NCBI GenBank assembly: GCA_021413705.1
Contig: JAIOPX010000016.1
Span: 1-64,000 of the forward strand
Source: Planctomycetota bacterium
GTDB lineage: Bacteria; Planctomycetota; Planctomycetia; Pirellulales; UBA7805
Reading direction: 5' to 3'
Length of the DNA: 64,000 nt
In this document: positions 54,488 through 62,376 of the stretch, piece after piece
Layout: the number at the start of each line of letters is the position of its first letter
Position numbering within the stretch: the first letter of the stretch is position 1
Notes under the pieces: model-generated
What the model was told of the DNA's origin: nothing
The model's database searches: none
What the model saw: the letters and a program-made list of their open reading frames with translations, nothing else
Translations under genes and position numbers: made by a program

Positions 54488-57118
54488 ATGTCGATCACCG
54501 TGCGCTGCCATTGCGGTCAGTCGGTTCGCCTATCTGATGACAAGGTCGCACAAAGATTGATTTGTCCTCGCTGTCAGCAAGGGTTGGAATTGCCATTGCC
54601 CGCCCCGGATGTTAGCGGCGAACGTAAGGCGGAGACGTCTCTTCCGCCGCTTGCAGATACTTCAAGCGACGTGCCGGACGACCCCGAAATGCATCTCGCC
54701 CGAGGTAATATCCATTTCAGTCTCAAGCGGTACGAAGAAGCAGAGGCGGCCTACAACCAGGCTATCCAAATTGATCCTGAGTATGCGAATGCGCATGTGG
54801 GCCTAGGCAACGCCTATTACTTTCTTGAACGATTCCAACGGGCCGCAGCGGCTTTCGAGGAGGCAGCCAGTCTCGATCCAGACGATGCCGAGGCGTATCG
54901 CGGCCTCGCCGACTCCCTTATCGAGCTTAGGCAATACGAAAAAGCAGCAACGGCTTTCAAGCAAGCCATCCGCCTCGATCCCGAGAATGCCCTAGCGCAT
55001 CGCAGACTTGGCTGCGCCCTTGTCAGCCTGAAGCGTTATGAGGACGCCGCTACGGAGTATAAGGAGGCCATCCGTCTCGATCCAGGTGATGTTGAGTCTT
55101 ACAGCAGCCTTGGCTACGCCTATCACAACCTCAAACGCTACGAGGAGGAGGTGGCGGCCTACAGGGTGGCCATACGTCTCAAGCCAGAGGATGGTAATGC
55201 GTACTTCGGCCTCCGCGACGCCTATCGCAGCCTTAAACGCTATGAAGAGGAGGCAGCCGTCTGCAAGCAGATCATCTGTCTTAGTCCAGGTAATGGCGTA
55301 TCGCACAGCAATCTTGGTTATGCCCTTGTCAGCCTGAAGCGGTATGAGGAGGCCGAAACGGAGTATAAGGAGGCAATCCGTCTCAAGCCCGAGTATGCCC
55401 TAGCGCATCGCGGACTTGGCTACGCGCTTCTCAGCTTAAAGCGATATGAAGAGGCAGCAAAGGCGTTCAAAGAGGCCATCCGTCTTCAGCCCGATTATGC
55501 CCTAGCGCATCGTGGACTTGGTGAGTGTTACGGCTGGCTCCAGTGTTACGATGAGTCGATTGCGGCTTTCGAGCAGACCATTCGTCTCAAGCCCGAGGAT
55601 GCCGATACACATCGCGGGCTTGGCTACGCTTACGGCTGGCTCAATCGCTATGATGATGCAATTGCGGCTTTCGAGGAGGCCATCCGTCTCAATCCTGATT
55701 ATGCCATAGCGCATCGTGGACTTGGCGAGGCTTACGGCTGTCTCGACCGTTACGAAGAAGCAGCGGCGGCCTACAAACAGGCAATCCATCTCAATCCCGC
55801 TGATGCTGAAGCGCATCGGGGCCTCGACGCAGCCAACAAGGGTCTGGCAGAGTTAGAGTTGCGCTCGCAAGCACGGGATGTTCGCGATCCCATGGCGCCC
55901 GTGGTCAAGCCAATACCGCCTAAGAAAAAATGGTATATGCAAGCGGAGGATGGCCAGACATTCGGCCCGGTTGACCGCCAACAGCTTGACACTTGGTTTG
56001 CCGAAAGACGGATCACGGCAGGATGCTACCTCTGGCAGGACGGCGACAAACAAATGCGGTACGCGGCAGACGTGTATCCACAACTTGCGGCTGTTGCCAC
56101 GCAGGCCATGCCCGAGATTGTGACCACGCCAAAATCGGTTGCCTCTAACGTAACCATCGACAATCCCAAATCACATGGCGACCGGGGCCGCGCCTATCTC
56201 GACATGGAACGATACGAGGAGGCAGCGGCGGCTTTCAAACAAGCCATCCGCCTCGACCCCGACAATGCCGAATGGCATATCGGCCTCGGCAGGGCATGTC
56301 TCTTACGCGATCAATTTTTAGAGGCTGTTGCAGCCTTTGAGAAGGCTATTCAGCATGAACACAGTAATGTCGATGCCCATCTTGGTCTCGGCCACAGCTA
56401 TAGTTCGATTGGAAAGTGTGAAGAAGCAGCGGCCGCCTTCCAAATGGTGTTACGCTATGATCCCACGAATGCCAATGCGCGTAGCGCTCTTGAGAGTAAT
56501 GCTAAAGTCCGTCGCATTCTTAATGAGATGAATTTGCAAACGGTTCCCGAGGAGTTACTTCGGTTGTTATCGACGGGCAACGGTGGGCGCCACGAAGAGG
56601 TCAGAAAGGTCTCTCGCGGATCGCCTAATGTCTTCGAAGGGGGACTCAGCATAAATGAGGTGGAGTCGCTTAGCAGTTTGGGGAAACGACTTATAGCATC
56701 ATCCGGCTACGGAGCTGTCACAGATTACAATAAAGCTCAGCTCTTGCATGCAACTACACCGAACGTTTCGAATGCATGGACGCATGTGGTACCAGTGCTA
56801 GCCAAATATGCTAATTCCGAAGGGAAGCGAAGTCTTTTTGGGCGCGACAAAGGGGAGATTGCATACCGAGACTTGGAAGAGAAGCTGCGTCTTGTAGTCC
56901 TGGGCCTTTATGGGGATAGGTTGGTATCGCGAGGAGCGAGCACCGACGAGTGTCTATTGGCCGTGCTTCGTTCACTTGTGTCGTTCAAGGAGGTTTACCC
57001 CAACTGGGAGGACGCCTATTCCGCTGGCTATAGGGTGTTCTTGGAGGGAGGAGGGAAGATGAAGATAAGGCCCATTTTGGCAAGGCACCAGCGTGCGGTG
57101 GAGGCGGAACTCTTTTAG
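54488..57118 (+). CDS. TPR protein with N-terminal zinc ribbon and central GYF-like domain
   Basis: 'VRCHCGQSVRLSDDKVAQRLICPRCQQGLELPLP'; about 14-15 TPRs 'YEEAAAAFKQAIRLDPDNA'; 'KKWYMQAEDGQTFGPVDRQQLDTWFAERRITAGCYLWQDGDKQMRYAADVYPQL'. Confidence 0.93.
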   Translation: MSITVRCHCGQSVRLSDDKVAQRLICPRCQQGLELPLPAPDVSGERKAETSLPPLADTSSDVPDDPEMHLARGNIHFSLKRYEEAEAAYNQAIQIDPEYANAHVGLGNAYYFLERFQRAAAAFEEAASLDPDDAEAYRGLADSLIELRQYEKAATAFKQAIRLDPENALAHRRLGCALVSLKRYEDAATEYKEAIRLDPGDVESYSSLGYAYHNLKRYEEEVAAYRVAIRLKPEDGNAYFGLRDAYRSLKRYEEEAAVCKQIICLSPGNGVSHSNLGYALVSLKRYEEAETEYKEAIRLKPEYALAHRGLGYALLSLKRYEEAAKAFKEAIRLQPDYALAHRGLGECYGWLQCYDESIAAFEQTIRLKPEDADTHRGLGYAYGWLNRYDDAIAAFEEAIRLNPDYAIAHRGLGEAYGCLDRYEEAAAAYKQAIHLNPADAEAHRGLDAANKGLAELELRSQARDVRDPMAPVVKPIPPKKKWYMQAEDGQTFGPVDRQQLDTWFAERRITAGCYLWQDGDKQMRYAADVYPQLAAVATQAMPEIVTTPKSVASNVTIDNPKSHGDRGRAYLDMERYEEAAAAFKQAIRLDPDNAEWHIGLGRACLLRDQFLEAVAAFEKAIQHEHSNVDAHLGLGHSYSSIGKCEEAAAAFQMVLRYDPTNANARSALESNAKVRRILNEMNLQTVPEELLRLLSTGNGGRHEEVRKVSRGSPNVFEGGLSINEVESLSSLGKRLIASSGYGAVTDYNKAQLLHATTPNVSNAWTHVVPVLAKYANSEGKRSLFGRDKGEIAYRDLEEKLRLVVLGLYGDRLVSRGASTDECLLAVLRSLVSFKEVYPNWEDAYSAGYRVFLEGGGKMKIRPILARHQRAVEAELF

Positions 57119-57210
57119 CGGGCAAGAGCCTCGTCAGACCCGGAAGGTCGCCTTGGCGAAATACACCGAACCATCTGATGCATTGTTCAGGGGCATGGAG
57201 AAAAACCGTT

Positions 57211-57522
57211 ATGAAGACCAAAAAAAATCCACCAGGACGCAAGCCAGTGCTTTTTCGATTTCTTGGTCACATGCAAGACGAGAACCTGAAGGGCGAGGTG
57301 CTTGTCCGAGACGGAGCAATGGTCATCGACATACCTCGGGGACAGGGGGAAGGCCCATATTTGATTGTTGGCAAGGCGTGTAACCACTGGTTTGAGGGCA
57401 AGAATAGCGCTGCCGGAATGCAATACAATGTGGATGCCAAGTGGACAATGGTAGGTGAGACCTACGTCGGCACATGGTTCGAGAGTGATGAAGATTTCTT
57501 ATTCTCGTTTGAACTTGGATAA
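57211..57522 (+). CDS. Hypothetical protein
   Basis: 'MKTKKNPPGRKPVLFRFLGHMQDENLKGEVLVRDGAMVIDIPRGQGEGPYLIVGKACNHWFEG...'. Confidence 0.65.
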   Translation: MKTKKNPPGRKPVLFRFLGHMQDENLKGEVLVRDGAMVIDIPRGQGEGPYLIVGKACNHWFEGKNSAAGMQYNVDAKWTMVGETYVGTWFESDEDFLFSFELG

Positions 57523-57571
57523 CCCAGAGTTGGCATTCCGGGCCATACTTGGGTGACAGGAAATTGCTGGC

Positions 57572-60052
57572 CTATTTCGACGCCCCCTTTGCTTTGAGGT
57601 TGTCAAGAATCTCCTTTGCCTCCTTCGCCGCGTCAGTATTGGGGTACTTGCGCAGTATTTGCTCCAATCTTGGGTAAATGCTGCGTGCAGTTGGATTGGC
57701 TTCGAGCAGATTCTTGACCAAACGAAGCTCCGCCCGAGCTTGTTCTTCGTTGCTCTTGGGCGTCGCCACGGTCCCCAAGCCATTTTCCGCCCGCGTTACA
57801 TCCTGCTTCTCTGCTTCCACTCGGCGGAGCAGTTCAGCCCGTCGTGCATTTCCAGCTGCCAGAAAATCTTGATACGGTCGGGCAGCGATCATGATCGGTG
57901 CCAGATTGTTCTCGCGGATCACGATGAGTTGGCTTTTCAATTGGTCGATTCCCGCCACCATCAAGCTCTTGGCCTGCTGGTGTCTGGCTTGAACTGCCAT
58001 GCGGAGAGCATCACACTTTCCCCCGATGTTGGCTTTCTGCTGGGTATACCAGAAATCCAGTTCGGAACGATCGATATTCGGGGAAAGAGATCGAGTACGA
58101 TATTCATTTTCCAGTCCGCCCAACTCGACGGCCTGTTGTTGGTCAATCACGAGGAAGGTCGCAGTGGCCTCTTCATCCAGTTTTCGCATGGCGTTCATTT
58201 TGCCCGCTATCTCACCTTCGATGATCCTGACCTGATCGAGGAACGCCTGAGCGCGCCGCATCGCGTCTTCATAGGCCGGTCGATCTGGATGGCTTTGCTG
58301 AGCCTGGTGAAATTCGCGGTCGAATTGGGCGACGACTTCGTTAGCCTCCGAGACGCGCCGACGTGCGTCGGCGAGCTTTGTCTCCAAGGTGGCCTTGCGG
58401 AGGGTTTCCGCATCGTCATCCGTTACGTTGTCGGCCGGCGCAGCGGCCTGTCGAATGTTCGCTAGATGCTGATCGAAACGAGTAAGCAGTTTTTTGGCTG
58501 CCAGCCGCGTGGTCTCCGACACCTTCCGCTGGTATTTGGAATCCGGTCTGAAATAGGGCGGGGGCGCAGGCAATGTTTCGTCGATGGAATCATGCCATAC
58601 CATCAACACCTGATTTGCGGCCACATCCTTGGGAGTCATTTTGGCAAGGACATATATTTGCAACAGCAGCCGATCGGTCACCCCGCTCGCGGGAGTGACT
58701 GTGGCAATCATGACGAGGCCCAAGTCGATGGGCTCGGTTTTCGATTTAATGAGCTGGTGTTTGCTCAGCAATTTATCGATACCGCTGAAGGCTTCCGCTT
58801 CGATGGACGCCCAGGATGGCATGATCCGACCGGCGGTGGAAGTGATGACTGCAATACGGATTCCCTCCCGGAGCCGGGCTTTGCCCTCGTCGGAGGTCCT
58901 GGCATCGACAACTTGAGGCAGTTGTCCTGGCTCAGGGGAACCTGGACCGGCCAGATCGGAAAGGTCCGTCTTGGATGGCAATTTAGATAATTCGCTGTGC
59001 GATGGATCTGCCGCTGCCAGCGCTTGGGAGACTTCGGTGCAAGCGATGGCAAAGTTCAGATTCTGCGCAGTACCGGGGGATGTGGCTTCCAAAAACTTTC
59101 CGAAAGCCAGCGTATTCAACCCGACAACTTCTCCCTTCGTGTTGATGAGTGGCCCTCCGCTGTTGCCCGAAGAAATCGGCGCTGATGTTTGAATCCACGT
59201 TGCTCCGCCATCATAGTCCGCGAGAGTAAAAGCCCACTGTTGATTGCCGGCGGCCAGATCCTTGAAGTTCCGAATGCCGCTGACGATTCCGTCCGTGGCG
59301 GCAAAGTTTAAGCCTTGTGGGGCTCCGAGGGCCACTACTTTTTCGCCTTTGGGCGGAAGTTCGGACGACAAAGCTAGCGGCGTAAACCGGCTCGCTGGCG
59401 AAGCTATTTTGAGGATGGCGATATCCCGGCGCGGGAGGGCGGAAACAAAGCCCAACACCGGATACTTTGTGCCGTCGCTAAACATGACTTCCGCAGTAAG
59501 CGCCCCTTCGATGACATGAAAATTAGTTGCGATTCTGCCGTCAGCGTCGAGCAAGACACCGCTGCCGAACCCAGCGTCGTTCTTCTTGCGCACGTCGATC
59601 CTCACGACCGCGGCCTCAGCCTTGGCGATGATTTCCGGTAGGCGGTCCGCGTTGGCCGTTCCGCCTGAATACGTGAGGCTTGCAGATATTGGCACCGTTC
59701 CGTATTTGGGTGACTGTGAATCATGGCGATCCTTACGCATCTCCGAAACCTCGCGACGGAGTTGCTCCAACTCCGTTCGGTACCGATCGGTAGTTTCGGG
59801 ACGACTCTTCGTGGTTGACTCAGCCTCCGGACTGTTGCGAACGGTTTGCTCACTCCCGGGGCCACTCTTTCCGAGAAGCCAGATTGCGGAGGCAAGCAGG
59901 ATCACACCCAGTCCGCCGCCGGCCAAGATACCGATGAGAAGCGGAGAAGTTCGCCGCTTGGCGGAATTGCTTGATGGCACCTGCGTCGTGAGACGGGGAA
60001 CCGGGGGTGACCCCGAAGGTCGTGGCGTCCTACGTGGCGGCTTGTCTGACAT
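57572..60052 (-). CDS. Membrane-anchored trypsin-like serine protease with C-terminal coiled coil
   Basis: TM 'LLIGILAGGGLGVILLASAIWLL'; catalytic region 'GFGSGVLLDADGRIATNFHVIEGA', 'RRDIAILKI', 'SAPISSGNSGGPLINTKGEVVGLNTLAFG'. Confidence 0.92.
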   Translation of the reverse strand: MSDKPPRRTPRPSGSPPVPRLTTQVPSSNSAKRRTSPLLIGILAGGGLGVILLASAIWLLGKSGPGSEQTVRNSPEAESTTKSRPETTDRYRTELEQLRREVSEMRKDRHDSQSPKYGTVPISASLTYSGGTANADRLPEIIAKAEAAVVRIDVRKKNDAGFGSGVLLDADGRIATNFHVIEGALTAEVMFSDGTKYPVLGFVSALPRRDIAILKIASPASRFTPLALSSELPPKGEKVVALGAPQGLNFAATDGIVSGIRNFKDLAAGNQQWAFTLADYDGGATWIQTSAPISSGNSGGPLINTKGEVVGLNTLAFGKFLEATSPGTAQNLNFAIACTEVSQALAAADPSHSELSKLPSKTDLSDLAGPGSPEPGQLPQVVDARTSDEGKARLREGIRIAVITSTAGRIMPSWASIEAEAFSGIDKLLSKHQLIKSKTEPIDLGLVMIATVTPASGVTDRLLLQIYVLAKMTPKDVAANQVLMVWHDSIDETLPAPPPYFRPDSKYQRKVSETTRLAAKKLLTRFDQHLANIRQAAAPADNVTDDDAETLRKATLETKLADARRRVSEANEVVAQFDREFHQAQQSHPDRPAYEDAMRRAQAFLDQVRIIEGEIAGKMNAMRKLDEEATATFLVIDQQQAVELGGLENEYRTRSLSPNIDRSELDFWYTQQKANIGGKCDALRMAVQARHQQAKSLMVAGIDQLKSQLIVIRENNLAPIMIAARPYQDFLAAGNARRAELLRRVEAEKQDVTRAENGLGTVATPKSNEEQARAELRLVKNLLEANPTARSIYPRLEQILRKYPNTDAAKEAKEILDNLKAKGASK

Positions 60053-60376
60053 TTTAGGCCCCTAGCCCATGTGAAAAAGCCATGCGAAGCAGTGCCGATT
60101 TGGTGCATGTGCAGTGTAACCGACGGCGGATTGGAAATCGAGTTGCAACAATACAACTCGGTGGCCCGCGAGGCAAAACTGCCCACGCCGGTCGCCAGTG
60201 GACGAATTGAGGAGGTAATTTGTAGGGATTCCGAGAAGGATACGTCTACTCGCAAGGGTCTCAGCAAAGCGGACCTGACCCTATCCGCTGGCATGCTCTG
60301 GGCGACGGTTGTTGATAGAATGTCGGTGTCGCGGCCGGCATTTTGCTGGCTGCCTAGCCCATAAGGAGAAGTTCTC

Positions 60377-60478
60377 ATGGCCAAACTTTTGGCCAGACTT
60401 ATGCCGCTAGGCCGGAAACACCCCATTGTGCGGGGACAACCACGGCTTTCACGGCGGCACGCGCGGGCAATCGCGTAG
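60377..60478 (+). CDS. Possible 33-aa basic small protein
   Basis: AAGGAGA-N6-ATG; MAKLLARLMPLGRKHPIVRGQPRLSRRHARAIA*. Confidence 0.4.
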   Translation: MAKLLARLMPLGRKHPIVRGQPRLSRRHARAIA

Positions 60479-60560
60479 AGGAAAGCAAGCCACCCGGCAT
60501 TAGGTGACGTGGGAACGCGGCATGGCAAGGGCCGCTTACGAATTGCAAAGCGGCAACGAT

Positions 60561-60593
60561 GACCGTCGGGATTGCCCCCGCACGGTCTTTTTT
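60561..60593 (+). terminator. Rho-independent terminator
   Basis: GACCGT-N15-ACGGTC followed by TTTTTT. Confidence 0.7.
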
Positions 60594-60639
60594 ATGGATC
60601 GTGGATACGATCTGCCTTGCGAAACAAAGCGACGCAGCC

Positions 60640-62355
60640 TCAGAATTCTGGAGCAGCGAGGAACTCGTTGAGGCGATCGCAGACTTCCTGGCGGCGTTGC
60701 GCTAGGAACGCTTTGTACGAGTCAACGCTCAATAGTTCCCCTTTGGTAGGGATACATTGTGCAGGGAACGCTCCAGGGTTCTTCTCGATGAGGCCGGGAA
60801 AGTATCCCCCTGGAGGCGTGGCGCTAATTTGCCGATTCGTCTTGCCACCAATGAACGCCAGATTGGCAATGTCATTTACCTCGCGCGTACTATAGATTCC
60901 CTTGAGAAGCGCCTTGGCAAAGATATGGTGGAACTGGAGTTTGTGTTGCGTACCAATATGCTTGAGGGAGATTGCCACGTTGGTGCGCCAATCTTTCGCC
61001 CCGGCCGCCCGGAAAGCCAGGAACATTGTCTTGAAGAAGGCGCTCCGCTGATCTCGGCCTTCCAGTTCCTCCGGCGTGATTTCTAATACGCCGACTTGAA
61101 GTCTGAGGCGATCCAGAAGTTCCTTCGGCCCTCCGCCGTCCCGCAAGGTCGCCAAATCCTGGTCGAGAAGTGTTTCGCTGGAACCACGGGAATAGCGGCC
61201 CTTGGCATTCGCAACTAAAGCCCAGTATCGCAACAGATCAGCTTCCTTGTCTGAAATTACATATTTGCGCTTGTGGCCAAAGTATCCGAGGGTCACGAGC
61301 AAGTAGGGGGAGGAGATTAGAGCCGGACTGTCGATACCCAAATTGCTCTTGAGAAAATTGATCGCGTATTCCATCCCGGGGACGCAGTCTTTCCAGCCTT
61401 GTTTCAGAGTTCCTATTGCTTGACTTCCGACGGTCAGAAACCGCGATTGTGCGGTGGCAAAACCGATGAGATTTCTCAGGTGTAGACCGAGATCAAGGTA
61501 AAATCCTTGCTTGCTACACTGGTCTTGGAACTCCTGAAATATCTTCAACGCGCCGTGCCACTTGGCAGTGATCTGGGCCAGCGCCAGATCGGAACCTCGA
61601 AGCTTTGCCCCCAAGGAATTGACTCGCACAAAAATCTCAGTGACCTCGTCGTAGGATAGAGTGCGCTCCAAGATATCCATGCGATACATATATTTCCGTA
61701 TTCCGCGCAGCTTCGCCAGCCGATTACTGTATTTCGTATAGCGAGCGTCACTGAATGACTCCACGCCCGCTCGCGTTAAGAACGGCGCGTCCCCATCGGT
61801 CTTGAACACGTCGGTTACCTTCACCCACTGAGGTAATTGCTCTAGTTTTTTCGTCGCAACGACAAAGGTCATCTTGTTGAATCGCTGGAGCAACTCGTCT
61901 TCGCTTGAATCCGCCCCATCATCCCCGCCATTGCCATCCTCCTCGTCATCTTCGTCATCGTCCTCATCCTCGTTGACCTCCGTGACGATCGATAGCTTCT
62001 CGGGATGCTCCAAGTTAAAGAGTACTTCGATGGGCTTCTTTCGATTGCGAACGGTCACGGGTTCGCCTCGAATCACTGCCCAGAGTGAGGTCAACCGCTG
62101 CTGGCCATCGAGTAGCAACCGAGTGTTCTGATACGGGTTCTGCTGCTGTTCAAGTGCAAAATCCTGTTGTGGGACAGATTCATCAGTTTCCCACAACAGG
62201 ATGTTGCCGGAGGGCCAGCCACGATAGAGCGAGTCGAGTAGGTCGCGGACACGCGGCGAGCGCCACACATAGCGGCGCTGCATTTCGGGCAAGCGGAGTT
62301 CGCCGTGCTCAATCATGCCAACAAGTTCTTCAACGGTGGCTTCAGCTTTGCCCAT
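60640..62355 (-). CDS. DUF262-domain protein with HNH/DUF1524-like C-terminus (GmrSD-like)
   Basis: 'MIEHGELRLPEMQRRYVWRSPRVRDLLDSLYRGWPSGNILLWE', 'LLLDGQQRLTSLWAVIRGE', C-term 'LQFHHIFAKALLKG...NDIANLAFIGGKTNRQISATPPGGYF'. Confidence 0.9.
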   Translation of the reverse strand: MGKAEATVEELVGMIEHGELRLPEMQRRYVWRSPRVRDLLDSLYRGWPSGNILLWETDESVPQQDFALEQQQNPYQNTRLLLDGQQRLTSLWAVIRGEPVTVRNRKKPIEVLFNLEHPEKLSIVTEVNEDEDDDEDDEEDGNGGDDGADSSEDELLQRFNKMTFVVATKKLEQLPQWVKVTDVFKTDGDAPFLTRAGVESFSDARYTKYSNRLAKLRGIRKYMYRMDILERTLSYDEVTEIFVRVNSLGAKLRGSDLALAQITAKWHGALKIFQEFQDQCSKQGFYLDLGLHLRNLIGFATAQSRFLTVGSQAIGTLKQGWKDCVPGMEYAINFLKSNLGIDSPALISSPYLLVTLGYFGHKRKYVISDKEADLLRYWALVANAKGRYSRGSSETLLDQDLATLRDGGGPKELLDRLRLQVGVLEITPEELEGRDQRSAFFKTMFLAFRAAGAKDWRTNVAISLKHIGTQHKLQFHHIFAKALLKGIYSTREVNDIANLAFIGGKTNRQISATPPGGYFPGLIEKNPGAFPAQCIPTKGELLSVDSYKAFLAQRRQEVCDRLNEFLAAPEF

Positions 62356-62376
62356 ATGAACTCCTAGGTAGTGGGG

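Larger units (their letters stand above)
60361..60593 (+). ncRNA. Candidate structured RNA or leader ending in a Rho-independent terminator
   Basis: Hairpins GGCCAAA-CT-TTTGGCC (60379-60394) and GCCGCTT-N10-AAGCGGC (60531-60554); long-range pairing GGGCAATC (60465-60472) with GATTGCCC (60570-60577); terminator GACCGT...ACGGTCTTTTTT. Confidence 0.5.

Noticed and set aside
54700-55860. Regular about 102-bp repeats that might suggest a CRISPR or other array
   Set aside because: They are in-frame 34-aa TPR codons, not spacer-separated repeats
60071-60364. 97-aa ORF MKKPCEAVPIWCMC...
   Set aside because: No domain, poor start context and located in the promoter/intergenic zone before the structured locus
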